From Amycolatopsis australiensis (GTDB taxonomy: Bacteria > Actinomycetota > Actinomycetes > Mycobacteriales > Pseudonocardiaceae), in NCBI RefSeq assembly GCF_900119165.1, contig NZ_FPJG01000006.1, positions 2,108,001-2,172,000 of the forward strand: a DNA stretch of 64,000 nucleotides, read 5' to 3'. A program made the position numbers and the translations under genes. Positions 10,480 through 20,161 of the stretch are shown piece by piece. The stretch's first letter is position 1, and each line of letters opens with the position of its first letter. Under the pieces are notes generated by a model. That model did no database searches. It was not told the DNA's origin and was given only the letters and a program-made list of their open reading frames with translations.

Positions 10480-12246
10480 GTGAACACCGACAGTGAGGGG
10501 AGCCCGGCGGTGGACGGACTCGCGAGCGCGTTGCTCTCGCTAGCCCACTCCTTGTTCGGCCCGGGCTTCTGCCCCGGCGACTGGGTGTGGGCCACGAGTG
10601 CGGCCGGCGCGCTCGTCGCGCTGCTGCCGCCGATCGGCGCGCTGGCCGTGGCGATCATCCGGAAGGGCACGGGCAACCGCTACGACACGACGACGCTGTC
10701 GGTGTTCGGCGGGATCGGCCTGCTGACCGCGCTGGTGCTGCCGTGGCTGCTGTCCAACGGGGTGTCGGGCGTGTTCCGCGCGGAGTGGGCCGGGGCGGAC
10801 TCGGGCCTGCCGCGGGCGGCCGCGACGTCGCTGAAGAGCGGCGGCTGCTGGGTCAGCACCCAGCGCGAGTACCTGGGCGGCGGCCAGACCGTCTTCGACG
10901 TGCTGTCCTCGCAGCACGGCAAGGAGCTGCCGTTCTTCGTCTACCTGCTGGCGTTCGTCGTCCTGGGCGCCGGCTCGCTGCTGTTCGTCATGCTGCAGGC
11001 CCGCACGGCCTTCCGGCGCGGCCCGAAGTGGCCGTCGCGGTTCTTCTGGATCCCGTTCGCCGCGATGCTCGTGTTCAGCGTCGGCATGGAAGCGAACACC
11101 GCGCTGCACTTCTGGCTCGGGTTCCTGCCGTTCAGCGTGCTGGGCCTGATGCCGGTCGCGATGGTCGGCCCGCCGCCGTGGTCGGTGATCAACCGGCCGG
11201 ACGCGCCGCCGCGCCGCGAACCGGAGCCGTACCGGCCGCCGCCGTCGCAGGTCCAGCCGCGGCCGACGCCACCGCCTCCGCCGCCGCCGGTGAACAAGCC
11301 GTACCCGAAGACCGCGCTGGCGTCGGCGCCGGAGCCGCCGATGGCCGGTGCACTGGCCGCCGCGCCCGGCCCGATCCCGCCGCCGCCGGGGTCGCGCAAC
11401 GCCGGCGGCAGCCGCTACCGGCGGATGAAGCAGCTCGGCGCGGGCGGCTTCGGCACCGTCTGGCAGGCCGTCGACACGCAGCTCAACCGCACGGTCGCGC
11501 TGAAGATCGCGCACGCGCCCGACCGCGACACCGCCGAGCGCATGCAGCGCGAGGCCCGCGCGCTGGCCGTGGTCAGCCACCCGAACTGCGTCAAGGTGTA
11601 CGACCTGGTCGAGGAGCCGGACGGGCTCGCGCTGGTCATGGAGTACCTGGAGGGCCGTCCGCTGGCCGAGCTGGTCGACGGGCAGGGCCCGCTCGACGAC
11701 GTCGCCGCGGGCCGCCTCTGGGCGACGATGGCGGGCGCGCTGGCGGCGGCGCACGAGAAGGGCGTGCTGCACCGCGACATCAAGCCGTCGAACATCATCC
11801 TCGACCCGAGCGGCCTGGCCCACCTCATCGACTTCGGCATCGCCCGCAGCCAGGGTGACTCGAAGATGACGGCGACCGGCATGATGATCGGCACGCCCGA
11901 CTTCGTCGCCCCGGAGCAGGCGATGGGCGCGGCGGCGTCCCCGGCGTCCGACGCGTGGCAGCTGGCGGCGACGATCAGCTACGCGCTGTCGGGCCAGCCC
12001 CCGCGCGGCACCCGCGAGACCCCGATGGCGGCGCTGATGGCGGCGGCACGGGCCGAACCGGTGTCCCGGCTGCCGCAGCGCAGCGCGCACGCGCGGTTGC
12101 TGGCGGCGTCCCTGGACCCGGAGCCGCGCCGGCGTCCGACGCTGAACGCCGTGCGGCGCGAGGTGGAGGGCTGGCTGTCGCGGGCGGGCAAGTCCGCGGA
12201 CGGCCCGGTGACCCGCGTGGTCCCGCGGCAGCCGCACCACCGCTAG
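10480..12246 (+). CDS. Membrane Ser/Thr protein kinase with N-terminal TM domain
   Basis: A 588-aa Hanks-type kinase with an unusual order. About five hydrophobic segments occupy residues 1-230, followed by a Pro-rich linker (about 245-300) and then the kinase domain (about 312-560) at the C-terminus. Kinase motifs are complete: GAGGFGTVW (P-loop), ALKIAHAP (Lys), HRDIKPSNI (catalytic), LIDFGIARS (DFG) and GTPDFVAPEQ. Most actinobacterial Pkn proteins have the kinase first and one TM helix. The start is GTG at 10480. Its TAG shares a CTAG with the stop of the convergent methyltransferase. The input signal is unknown. Confidence 0.88.
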   Translation: MNTDSEGSPAVDGLASALLSLAHSLFGPGFCPGDWVWATSAAGALVALLPPIGALAVAIIRKGTGNRYDTTTLSVFGGIGLLTALVLPWLLSNGVSGVFRAEWAGADSGLPRAAATSLKSGGCWVSTQREYLGGGQTVFDVLSSQHGKELPFFVYLLAFVVLGAGSLLFVMLQARTAFRRGPKWPSRFFWIPFAAMLVFSVGMEANTALHFWLGFLPFSVLGLMPVAMVGPPPWSVINRPDAPPRREPEPYRPPPSQVQPRPTPPPPPPPVNKPYPKTALASAPEPPMAGALAAAPGPIPPPPGSRNAGGSRYRRMKQLGAGGFGTVWQAVDTQLNRTVALKIAHAPDRDTAERMQREARALAVVSHPNCVKVYDLVEEPDGLALVMEYLEGRPLAELVDGQGPLDDVAAGRLWATMAGALAAAHEKGVLHRDIKPSNIILDPSGLAHLIDFGIARSQGDSKMTATGMMIGTPDFVAPEQAMGAAASPASDAWQLAATISYALSGQPPRGTRETPMAALMAAARAEPVSRLPQRSAHARLLAASLDPEPRRRPTLNAVRREVEGWLSRAGKSADGPVTRVVPRQPHHR

Positions 12247-12812
12247 CCGGGCTTCACCGCCGAGAAGGTCAGCAGCTCCTTCGGCCGGACGTCGACGCCG
12301 ACCCGCTCGAACCCGGCCTTTTCGAGGCGGGACGGCAGCGTGGCGGCGTCGACGACGTTCATCGTGTCGCCGATGTGCAGCAGGCGGAACCGCAGGTTGA
12401 GCTGGCCGTCGCTGCCGCAGTACGTGCCGCCGGGCCGCAGGACCCGCGCGGCCTCGGCGAAGATCGCGTCCTGCAGCTGCCGGGTCGGGACGTGGTGCAG
12501 CATCGTGAAGCAGACAACGGCGGAGAAGCGGTTGTCGTCGAACGGCATCTGTGCGCCGCTGCCCTCGACGACCTCGGCGCGGCCGCCGTACTTCGCGCGC
12601 AGCAGCTCGGTGGACGCGTGGTCGATCTCCAGCACCGTCAGCTTCGGGACGACGTCCAGCAGCACCTTCGTCGTGGCGCCGAAGCCGGGGCCGATCTCGA
12701 GCACGTCGTCGCCCAGGTCTCGCTGCTTCAGCCACGGCGTCAGGCGCTCCTCGACGGTCGCCGCCCACTTGCCCGAGCTGCAGATTCTCCGGTGGATGAG
12801 GTTCATCGGCAT
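12243..12812 (-). CDS. Class I SAM-dependent methyltransferase
   Basis: A 189-aa methyltransferase of the UbiE/Methyltransf_11 type. SAM-binding motif I is VLEIGPGFGATT (about 38-49), the acidic residue of motif II is in LEIDHAS, and the later motif is FTMLHHV. The C-terminal region KAGFERVGVDVRPKELLTFSAVKPG is typical of small-molecule methyltransferases. It is divergent from the AraC regulator, which may control it. The substrate cannot be inferred. Confidence 0.85.
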   Translation of the reverse strand: MPMNLIHRRICSSGKWAATVEERLTPWLKQRDLGDDVLEIGPGFGATTKVLLDVVPKLTVLEIDHASTELLRAKYGGRAEVVEGSGAQMPFDDNRFSAVVCFTMLHHVPTRQLQDAIFAEAARVLRPGGTYCGSDGQLNLRFRLLHIGDTMNVVDAATLPSRLEKAGFERVGVDVRPKELLTFSAVKPG

Positions 12813-12867
12813 GGCTGCGACGCTAATGAGCCACGTCGGTGACCGGTAGCCGATATCCTGTCAAGTC

Positions 12868-13602
12868 ATGTCGCCAACCAGCCAGGCCATGCTGCTCGGC
12901 GAGGTCGACCTGCCCGCCGGGACCTGGTTCCCGTGGCATGAGCATCCGGTGCACCAGCTCGTCTGGTCGGCCCGCGGGGTGGTCGCGGTGGAGGCGGGCG
13001 ACGCGGGCTGGGTGCTGCCGCCGACCCGGGCGCTGTGGCTGCCGGCCGGAATCCGGCACCGCACGGGCGCGCTCGGCCACGCGGCACTGCGCGGCATCTA
13101 CGCCGAGCCGTCGCGGTCCCCGGTTTCGTGGCCTTCGCCGCGGATGGTGGTGGTCCGACCGCTGCTGCGTGAGCTGCTGGAGTACCTGACCGGCGACGGC
13201 GTCGCCCCGGCGGCCCGGCTGCGCGCGGAGGCGGTGGCGTTCGACCTGCTGGAGCCGCTGGACGTGGTCCCGATCGTGGTGCCGTCGCCGGCCGACCCGC
13301 GGGCCCGCGACGTCGAGCGTGCGCTGCTCGTGAACCCGGCGGACCCTCGCAGCCTGGCGGAGTTCGGCCGCGAGGCCGGTGCGGCGGAGCGCACGCTGGC
13401 GCGGATCTTCGTCCGCGAGTGCCGGATGCCGTTCGGAACGTGGCGCACGCAGGTGCGGCTGCGGGCGTCGCTGCCGCTGCTGGCCCAGGGCCTGCCCTTG
13501 GCCGCGGTGGCCCACCGGGTGGGCTACAGCTCGGCGAGCGCGTTCGTGGCGGCCTTCCGGCGGGCGGTCGGCGTCACGCCGGGGGCGTACTTCGCGGGCT
13601 GA
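12868..13602 (+). CDS. AraC family regulator with cupin sensor
   Basis: A 244-aa regulator. The N-terminal cupin (GTWFPWHEHPVHQLVWS) has metal-ligand-like histidines, and the C-terminus has an AraC double HTH (SLAEFGREAGAAERTLARIF and LAAVAHRVGYSSASAFVAAF). A TATCCT -10 box lies at 12854-12859, 8 nt before the ATG, so the message may be nearly leaderless. It is divergent from a methyltransferase gene 55 bp away and ends 1 bp before the stop of the convergent mannosyltransferase gene. Confidence 0.87.
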   Translation: MSPTSQAMLLGEVDLPAGTWFPWHEHPVHQLVWSARGVVAVEAGDAGWVLPPTRALWLPAGIRHRTGALGHAALRGIYAEPSRSPVSWPSPRMVVVRPLLRELLEYLTGDGVAPAARLRAEAVAFDLLEPLDVVPIVVPSPADPRARDVERALLVNPADPRSLAEFGREAGAAERTLARIFVRECRMPFGTWRTQVRLRASLPLLAQGLPLAAVAHRVGYSSASAFVAAFRRAVGVTPGAYFAG

Positions 13603-13603
13603 G

Positions 13604-15172
13604 CTATCGCCAGGACGGCAGCCAGCGCTCGGCCTCCCACTGGCCCGTGGTGATCGCGACGCCGTTCAGGATCGGCCACAGCCAGGCGAAGTTCGCCACC
13701 ACCAGCCCGACGTACAGCGACACGACGAGCAGACCCGTCCCGCGTCTTTCGAACCCGCGTTTCGCGCTGCCCAGGATCTGGCCCAGGCACAGCGTCAGCC
13801 CGAGCGCCAGGAACGCCGCCAGCGGGGTCGCGTAGAAGAAGTACATCTGGCGGTCGATGTTGCTGAACCAGAAGACGTACCCGCCGAGGTAGCCCACCAG
13901 CACCGCCGCGTAGCGCCAGTCCGCGCGGAAGAACCAGCGCCACGCCGACCAGCCCAGCATCGGGATCGCCAGCCACCACATCGCCGGCGTGCCGATCAGC
14001 ATCGTCGCGCTCACGCAGCGGGCCTCGCCGCAGCCGGTGACGTCGCCGTCGTAGCTGTAGAGCATCGGGCGCAGGCCCATCGGCCACGTCCACGGCTTCG
14101 ACTCCCACGGGTGCGGGTTGTCCTTCGGCGTGACCAGCGTTTCGTGGAAGTGCAGGACGTTCGCCGTGTAGTCGCCGAGCGAGCGCAGCGCCGGCGGCAC
14201 CCACGACCAGAAGCCCGGCGCGATGTCCTTGATCTCGGTGTAGTGCCGGTCGGTGGCCGTTTCGCTGGCGAACCACGCCCAGTACGCGGCGAAGTACATC
14301 AGGAACGGGATGACCAGGATCGCCCACAGCGCGGGCAGCACGTCCCGGCGGAGCGTGCCCAGCCACGGCCGTTCGACGCCGGCCGCGCGCCGGGCCGCGA
14401 CGTCGAAGCCGACGCACAGCAGCCCGAACGCCACGATGTAGTACAGCGCCGACCACTTGACGCCGAAGGTGAGCCCGATCATCAGGCCCGTCGCGAACCG
14501 CCACCAGCGGAAGCCCAGCTTGGGGCCCCAGACCGACTCGTTGACCCAGCCCTCGCGGACCGCCGTGGCGAGGCGCTCGCGCACCTGGTCGCGGTCGGCG
14601 AGCAGGCAGGCGAACGCGGCGAGCACGAACAGCGCGATGAAGATGTCGAGCATGCCCATGCGCGACTGCAGGTGCAGCACGCCGTCGCAGATCACCAGGA
14701 TGCCGGCGATGCCGCCGAGCAGCGTCGAGCGGGTCAGGCGGCGCGCGACGCGGACGGTCAGCAGCACCATCAGCGTGCCGGCCAGCGCGGGCATGAACCG
14801 CCAGCCCCAGCCGTCGTAGCCGAACAGCCACTCGCCGATCGCGATCAGCTGCTTGGCCAGTGGCGGGTGGACGACCAGCTCGTAGCCGTAGTTGTCCTCG
14901 TAGCCGCCGTTGCGCAGCATCTGCCACGCCTGCGGCACGTAGTGCTTCTCGTCGAAGACCGGGCTGCCCTTGTCCGTCGGGACGCCCAGGTTCTGCAGCC
15001 GGACGATGCCGCCGACCACGGTCAGCACGAGCGTGACGATCCAGCCGCGGAGCCGGTCGGTGGGCATGCCGCGGCCGAGCAGGGTCGCTTCGCGGTCGGT
15101 GGGCGGCCCGAGCACCTCGACCGGGTCCGGCCGGACGCCTTCGTCGTCGGGACGGGTCAGCACGGCGGTCAC
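13604..15172 (-). CDS. pmt: Protein O-mannosyltransferase (GT39)
   Basis: A 522-aa integral membrane enzyme of the PMT family, about ten TM helices, which moves mannose from polyprenol phosphate to Ser/Thr of secreted proteins. The first extracytoplasmic loop has the expected acidic pair FDEKHYVPQAW (about 74-84), and VVHPPLAKQLIAIGE follows. It corresponds to M. tuberculosis Rv1002c and sits divergent to rsmI, as there. The start is GTG at 15172. The secreted proteins of this window are plausible substrates, which is inference. Confidence 0.92.
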   Translation of the reverse strand: MTAVLTRPDDEGVRPDPVEVLGPPTDREATLLGRGMPTDRLRGWIVTLVLTVVGGIVRLQNLGVPTDKGSPVFDEKHYVPQAWQMLRNGGYEDNYGYELVVHPPLAKQLIAIGEWLFGYDGWGWRFMPALAGTLMVLLTVRVARRLTRSTLLGGIAGILVICDGVLHLQSRMGMLDIFIALFVLAAFACLLADRDQVRERLATAVREGWVNESVWGPKLGFRWWRFATGLMIGLTFGVKWSALYYIVAFGLLCVGFDVAARRAAGVERPWLGTLRRDVLPALWAILVIPFLMYFAAYWAWFASETATDRHYTEIKDIAPGFWSWVPPALRSLGDYTANVLHFHETLVTPKDNPHPWESKPWTWPMGLRPMLYSYDGDVTGCGEARCVSATMLIGTPAMWWLAIPMLGWSAWRWFFRADWRYAAVLVGYLGGYVFWFSNIDRQMYFFYATPLAAFLALGLTLCLGQILGSAKRGFERRGTGLLVVSLYVGLVVANFAWLWPILNGVAITTGQWEAERWLPSWR

Positions 15173-15228
15173 GGGGCGATCCTACGGGCGGGGCAGGGCG
15201 TGCGTCGTCCGGATCCGCTGATCAGCCT

Positions 15229-15239
15229 AGGCTGGGCCG
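15229..15239 (+). promoter_or_regulatory. Leaderless promoter of rsmI
   Basis: The -10 hexamer TAGGCT (15229-15234) is followed after 5 nt by the GTG start. No ribosome site is present. The same hexamer at the same spacing precedes ksgA, ispE and mfd in this window. Confidence 0.6.
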
Positions 15240-16076
15240 GTGACCCAGGGCCGCCTCATCCTCGCCGCCACCCCGCTCGGCGACGTCCGCGACGCCTCGC
15301 CCCGCCTGGCCGAAGCGCTGGCGGAAGCCGACGTCATCGCGGCCGAGGACACCCGCAGGCTGCGGTCGCTGGCGTCCGCGCTGGAGGTGACCCCGCGCGG
15401 CCGCGTGGTGAGCTTCTACGAGGACGTCGAGACGGCGCGCCTGCCCAAGGTGCTCGAATCGTTACGCGCGGGCGAGACGGTGGTGCTGGTGACGGACGCC
15501 GGGATGCCGAGCGTGTCCGACCCGGGGTTCCGCCTGGTGTCGGCGTGCGTGGCGGCGGACATCCCGGTGACGTGCCTGCCGGGCCCGTCGGCGGTGACGA
15601 CGGCGCTCGCTTTGTCCGGTTTGCCGTGCGACCGGTTCTGTTTCGAAGGATTCGCGCCGAGAAAGCCGGGCGAGCGGTCCCGCTGGCTGGAGTCGTTGCG
15701 CGACGAGCCCAGGACAGCGGTGTTCTTCGAGTCCCCGCACCGGTTGGCATCACTGCTGGCCGACGCGGCAGCGGCACTGGGCGGCGCTCGCCGCGCGGCG
15801 GTGTGCCGCGAGCTGACGAAGACGTATGAAGAGGTGAAGCGCGGGACGCTGGCGGAGCTGGCTGCGTGGGCGGCGGACGGCGTGCGTGGGGAGATCACGG
15901 TGGTACTGGCGGGAGCGGAGCCGAGGGCGGTTTCGGTGGCGGACCTGGTGGAAGAGGTCCAGTCCAGGGTGGCGGAAGGCGAGCGCCTGAAGTCCGCGGC
16001 GGCGGAGGTGGCCGAGGCGACGGGAGTGTCCAAAAAGGAGCTTTACGACGCCGTGCTCGCGGCGCGTAAGGCGTGA
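15240..16076 (+). CDS. rsmI: 16S rRNA (cytidine-1402-2'-O)-methyltransferase
   Basis: A 278-aa RsmI, which 2'-O-methylates C1402 in the ribosomal P site using SAM. Signature motifs are ATPLGDVRDASPR, AAEDTRRLRSL, VTDAGMPSVSDPG and GPSAVTTALALSGLP, with the C-terminal HTH-like tail VSKKELYDAVLAAR. The GTG start at 15240 immediately follows a TAGGCT -10 box. The gene is intact and of normal length. Directly after its stop the base composition drops and the decayed toxin region begins. Confidence 0.95.
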   Translation: MTQGRLILAATPLGDVRDASPRLAEALAEADVIAAEDTRRLRSLASALEVTPRGRVVSFYEDVETARLPKVLESLRAGETVVLVTDAGMPSVSDPGFRLVSACVAADIPVTCLPGPSAVTTALALSGLPCDRFCFEGFAPRKPGERSRWLESLRDEPRTAVFFESPHRLASLLADAAAALGGARRAAVCRELTKTYEEVKRGTLAELAAWAADGVRGEITVVLAGAEPRAVSVADLVEEVQSRVAEGERLKSAAAEVAEATGVSKKELYDAVLAARKA

Positions 16077-16353
16077 TGCCCGGAAGGTGGTCGGAGTTGT
16101 CCGGCGAGAGCGTCGGCTCGGGATGATGCGTCGGCTGCAAAGTGCCGCTCTTCCTCGGCGGCGCCGACGTTGTCGAGAATCTGCAAGAGTGACGTCTACT
16201 GGTCATTGTGCTCAACTGCGGCTGGGTGCGGGCGGTTCCAGCCGGTGGGTGCCTGTGCGTCCTCACCCGGGCGCGAAACCTCGGCTTCCCGGATGGAATC
16301 AGGTTGGCTGAGCGGGCTTCGCAAGTGTGCCTGCGGCAGCTTGCAATCCGCGG

Positions 16354-16782
16354 ATGGCCGAATTCGCCTGGTGGGAAATGCACTGCGACCGCAACCACGT
16401 CTGGTGGCGGTCGCTCTCGGCCGCGGCTGAACCTTCCGCGAACGACCTGGTGTGTCCGGTTGACGGCGAGCAGGCGGTCACTGCCGGTTCGCGCGCGCTC
16501 GCGGATCGAGCCGAGTTGCGACTGATCCCTGCGGCATGGGACGACGAAGGTGTTGTCGGGTTCGAGGACGAGTACTTCGTACAGATCACCGATCATGCGA
16601 GTGGCCAATTCCTGCGCTCGGCCAAGACGTTCGATTTCGACGCGGCCTGCAAGCGTCTTTCGTGGTTTCGGAGAATGACCTGGCCGGATGCCGAGCGTGA
16701 ATGGGGTAAAGTCGGTCTCGGAGAAACCGACGACTCGGCGGTGGCCGGTTCGAGTGTCAGCTTCGGAGAAACATGTGAATGA
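16354..16782 (+). CDS. Hypothetical protein in toxin locus, possible orphan immunity gene
   Basis: A 142-aa protein I do not recognise. The start is the ATG at 16354 (MAEFAWWEMHCDRNHVWW). It has a Cys/His set (HCDRNH ... VCPVDG) that could bind zinc, then an acidic middle (WDDEGVVGFEDEYFVQI) and KRLSWFRRMTWPDAEREW. The size and acidic character suit an immunity protein and the location supports it, but nothing in the sequence proves it. The 3' end overlaps the next broken gene by 8 bp. Coding bias is weaker than in the flanking housekeeping genes. Confidence 0.55.
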   Translation: MAEFAWWEMHCDRNHVWWRSLSAAAEPSANDLVCPVDGEQAVTAGSRALADRAELRLIPAAWDDEGVVGFEDEYFVQITDHASGQFLRSAKTFDFDAACKRLSWFRRMTWPDAEREWGKVGLGETDDSAVAGSSVSFGETCE

Positions 16783-17825
16783 CGAACTTCCGTACGGCAC
16801 GAGAAGTGACCTGCTGCTTGCCTTCTCGAAGACGTCGACGGCGTCGGTGCTCGACTACGGGGCCAGTCGCGAGCTGGGAGATGCTGGCTGAACCGGTTTC
16901 CCGTCCTGGAACCCGTAGCGGTCTGCTGGGGCACACAAGTCATGCCGACAATCCTTGGCGCCCGTCGACATCATCCTCCGGAATACCGCCGCCATTCTCG
17001 AGGCGGGCAAGCACGGCGCCGGAGGTTGACCGACAGCTCCGGCCGCCGTGCTCATCGGCAAGAAGCAAGCGGGTCCGTGGCGCTCGTCGCCAAGTACGAT
17101 GAGGCAGCGCGTAACGGTCAAGCCGAGGACTGGACATCGAGCGACGACATCGGCGACCGGTTCGGCGGTGAAGTGCTTTCGACCGCCGAGTACTACCGGG
17201 TCGAGAATCGCTATGTCGACTTCGTCCGGTCGCTCGCAGTTTCGTGCGGCGCCGGCGAATTCGTCGTCAGGGCCCCGACGGTGACGAAGTCGCTGCCGTC
17301 GTGGGTGCCGTTCCTGCGGAGCGGGCTCGTGGTCGATCTGAAAACCGCGCCGGCGCTCGTTCGCCGGATGCTTCGGGGCAGCGACCTGTCCTGCGTGCTT
17401 TGCAGCGACGAGTTGTGGGTCAGTGTCGAGACCGATTTCTACCTGGCCGTGGAAGCAGAAGACCGGAAGGTGGCGGAGTCCGCGCGGCGGTTCGGCCTGC
17501 ACGTGTATAGGGCAGACAACTGGTCGTGGTTCGAGGTGGACGATGACACAGCGGCGCTGGGCAGACCAAGCCGTGATTTCCCGCAGCAGGTGCGGCTTTC
17601 CTGCGGCGCTGACGAGCCGCTCGTCCTTCTGGAGCGCCGGGTCAACGGGCCTGGGGCTCAGCGGTGGCACCTACTGCACGGTGCCGACTCGCTCGATTGG
17701 ACGCTCCAGTTGCCTCCTGGCGTGGCCCTGGCGGCCCTGCCTGATGTTTGCTCGCCGGAGTCACCCCGGACGGCGACGGTAACGTCGACGCACTGTGGGA
17801 TGTGGACCTGGCGCTGATCCGCTGA
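16775..17825 (+). pseudogene. Multiply frameshifted hypothetical gene
   Basis: Protein-like stretches follow one another in different frames: VNDELPYGTRSDLLLAF (from the GTG at 16775, stop near 16891), then LNRFPVLEPVAVCWGTQ, then PVDIILRNTAAILEAGKHG (from 16961, stop at 17027-17029), and then a long frame from about 17077 (VALVAKYDEAARNGQAEDW ...). Near 17757 it shifts again to end as GVTPDGDGNVDALWDVDLALIR with a stop at 17823-17825. Joined, they would make one protein of about 330 aa of unknown function. At least four frame changes in 1 kb mean it is dead unless they are sequencing errors. Confidence 0.65.
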
Positions 17826-17905
17826 CGTCGTCCAACTCAGCGGTCGCCGCGCGCAAACTGGTCACCAGCGAACACCCACATTTCCCACATCATCATCGAT
17901 AGGCA

Positions 17906-18454
17906 TTGGTCCTCGCCAACAACTGCGGGCAGTGGTGCTACTCTCCGCATCTTCGTTGTAGTGGTGAATCGGTCTGGTGGCGAATCTCCTCTGGAACGGG
18001 CTTGTCTGGGTCGCCGAGGCTTACCATCGTGCGACAGCATGGATGCAGGAGCAGGTCGAACGGTGACAATGTCCTCGCTGCGGACTATCTGACGGACTGG
18101 GATCGGGCCGATACCCACTGGTACCGGTCGGGAAACAGCATCATCTTCGGACTGCTGCCTGGTTCCGAAAGCTCTTTGGAATGTTCGGTCTTCGAAGAAC
18201 GGCCGACACCGGCCCGTCCTGTTATCTTGGCCCGGCAGGCGATTTCGGCGCCGTCACGGCGTCTGGTAGTACACGATCCGAAACAAGCAGTTCGGTTCGA
18301 GTTTAATGTGAGAGCCGAGATCGTCGAGCTGTTTCTGCTGGTGGACAACACTGATTTTGCTTCTCGGGTACAGATCGCACTACTCCGGCGGGCTGATCGA
18401 ATCGGTGTCGCGGCAGGTGCCGTCTTCGCGTTGGTCGGTCGATGTAGTGGATGA
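17906..18454 (+). pseudogene. Broken hypothetical gene(s) in toxin locus
   Basis: Two overlapping protein-like pieces are visible. In one frame LVANLLWNGLVWVAEAYHR and ATAWMQEQVER end at a TGA near 18066. In another, NVLAADYLTDWDRADTHWY is followed by PSRRLVVHDPKQAVRFEF and VELFLLVDNTDFASRVQI, running to 18454. I recognise neither. The second piece is beta-rich and could be an immunity-type domain. Neither has a good start or ribosome site, so I treat them as remnants. Confidence 0.45.
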
Positions 18455-18569
18455 GCGACTCGCCGGTCCGCCGGCAGATAGACCGGTTCGGCGGCAACGG
18501 CGGCTCTTGCCGCATCGCAATGACCACGGCTGAACAGCCGTTCCTGCAACCTTGCCGTCGTGTGCTGCA

Positions 18570-19566
18570 GGCAAACACTTGCCCGGCAGGAAGCGCTCGG
18601 CACGTGCATCCGGACGGTGATCAACTTCATCCCGTGGGGCAAGATCCCTGAGGGCCGGCGAGATCATCGCGGACTTCTGGAAGGGCGCAAAGGCGTCCGG
18701 CAAGAAGGACGAGAAGGTCATCGTCGACACGGAGGAGGTGCTGGCCGACGCCGACAAGGCCGCCAACGCGACTGCTGATGCCGAGCGAGTGGCTTCGGAA
18801 GTCGGCTATGGGGCGCGGAGGCGGCCGAGCGCGGCGGAAGGAAGCACCAGTTTCCAGCCGGGAACTCGCGTCACGCTCGCCGACGGATCCGCCAAGCCGA
18901 TCGAGCAGGTGCGCCTGGGCGATCGGGTCCTTGCGGCCGACCCCGGGACCGTGGCGGAAGCGGTGGTTGCCACCATCGTCGGCCACGGCTCAGGTAACTG
19001 GTGGAACTGACCTGCGAGGCCGAGGAGCCGTCCGGCGCAGCGATGGCCGACGTCGTCGCGACCGACGGTCACCCGTTCTGGCTGCCGGACGAGGGGCGCT
19101 GGGTAACCGCCGGGGAACTGCGGCTTGGTGAGTCGTTGCCCTGAACTGGGGCGCGTCACTGACGGCCACGGGCTGGCACCTCGTCTGGGTGGAAGAGGCC
19201 GGTGACTGGGTCGCGATCGGTTCGCTGACCGCGGGCGAGCACCTACACTCGGCGGATGATCAGCCGTCCGAGATCACGTCGGTTCGCCACTTCGAGCAGG
19301 TGGCGCCGGTCTACGACCTCACAGTGGACGCGGTCCACGACTACTACGTGGGCGCGGCCGGCTCGTCGGTCCTGGTCCACAACTGCAATGTCACGCCGAA
19401 GGAGCACTTTCAGCCGACTCCTCGGGAGGCGCAGGAGATTGTTCAGAACGCTCCTCGTGGAAGTTCTGCTGCGGTGAAGTCCGACCCTTACCGCCGTGCG
19501 GCAGCCTGGATGCAGGACATGCACGTTTCGATGCCTGTGCACGAAGCCTTTAAGCCCATTAGATAG
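18570..19566 (+). pseudogene. Fragment of Rhs-type polymorphic toxin with pretoxin-Hint domain
   Basis: The order is that of the C-terminal part of an exported polymorphic toxin: TVINFIPWGKIP, then (after a frame change near 18650) AGEIIADFWKGAK and a helical stretch, then a Hint autoprotease. The Hint opens FQPGTRVTLADGSAKPIEQV and LGDRVLAADP, changes frame near 18995 into VVATDGHPFWLPDEGRWV, changes again near 19141, and ends VYDLTVDAVHDYYVGA ... SSVLVHNCN, the normal Hint end with His-Asn-Cys. A 60-aa tail (TPKEHFQPTPREAQEIVQN ... AFKPIR) would be the toxin tip. Three frame changes and loss of the upstream Rhs repeats make it non-functional. Confidence 0.75.
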
Positions 19567-19584
19567 CAGTCAAGGATCGTGTTG

Positions 19585-20097
19585 ATGCGAGAGGTTTGGG
19601 AGAAATTCGACTCAGAGCTGTTCTTCGAGTTCGGTTTTCCGTACCCCGGGGAGCTGTCGTACGGATGGCGTACTGGTTTCCTGAATACGAATGAACTCAT
19701 GCGCGCCATCGACGGGCTGGTTCGGCGAGCGCTACCGTTGACTTCGGAGGAGGCGGAGATCTCGCTTTTGCTGTCAGCGGACGTCGAATCGGCGAGGCTA
19801 TTTGCCGAGGCTTTGCGGAGGTATGAAACAGATAACTCTGCGGAAGTTTGGCAGTACTATATTTCAGCTTCCATCAGTGCTGCTGTCGCTGACTTGTCGG
19901 CACGGTTCGATCTCCTGGCTGCTGCGTGGGCGGACCTCGGTTATCCGGAGGAGATGAGCGAGGTGATTTACCCGGAAAGTGGTGTGCCTTCTCATCTGTA
20001 TGTGAGCGCCGGCAGTGCGGCGCTTACCCGATTCATGAGTGGGTGGCAGGAGAAATTGAGCTGCAGAATTGCGAATCTTCGAACCTTTGCCAATTAG
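19585..20097 (+). CDS. Probable immunity protein (DUF2247-like)
   Basis: A 170-aa intact gene right after the first toxin tip, the usual place for its immunity gene. AAGGA lies 9 nt before the ATG. The pattern YGWRTGFLNTNELMRAIDG early in the protein, an EEAEISLLLS motif, and DLGYPEEMSEVIYPESGVP near the C-terminus resemble DUF2247 proteins, a family found in immunity loci. The codon use is clearly less GC-rich than that of the flanking genes, which points to transfer. It would bind and neutralise the toxin in the cytoplasm. Family assignment is from memory and moderate. Confidence 0.6.
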   Translation: MREVWEKFDSELFFEFGFPYPGELSYGWRTGFLNTNELMRAIDGLVRRALPLTSEEAEISLLLSADVESARLFAEALRRYETDNSAEVWQYYISASISAAVADLSARFDLLAAAWADLGYPEEMSEVIYPESGVPSHLYVSAGSAALTRFMSGWQEKLSCRIANLRTFAN

Positions 20098-20161
20098 CAG
20101 CTTTCGATTCTTTATACGGGGAATTCATTTGGGGTGAGTTTCTGTTAGGGTTGATAAACCT

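Noticed and set aside
16775..19200. Frame changes explained as sequencing errors.
   Set aside because: Not fully excluded, but the housekeeping genes on both sides show none, and the breaks coincide with the compositionally odd region, which favours decay.
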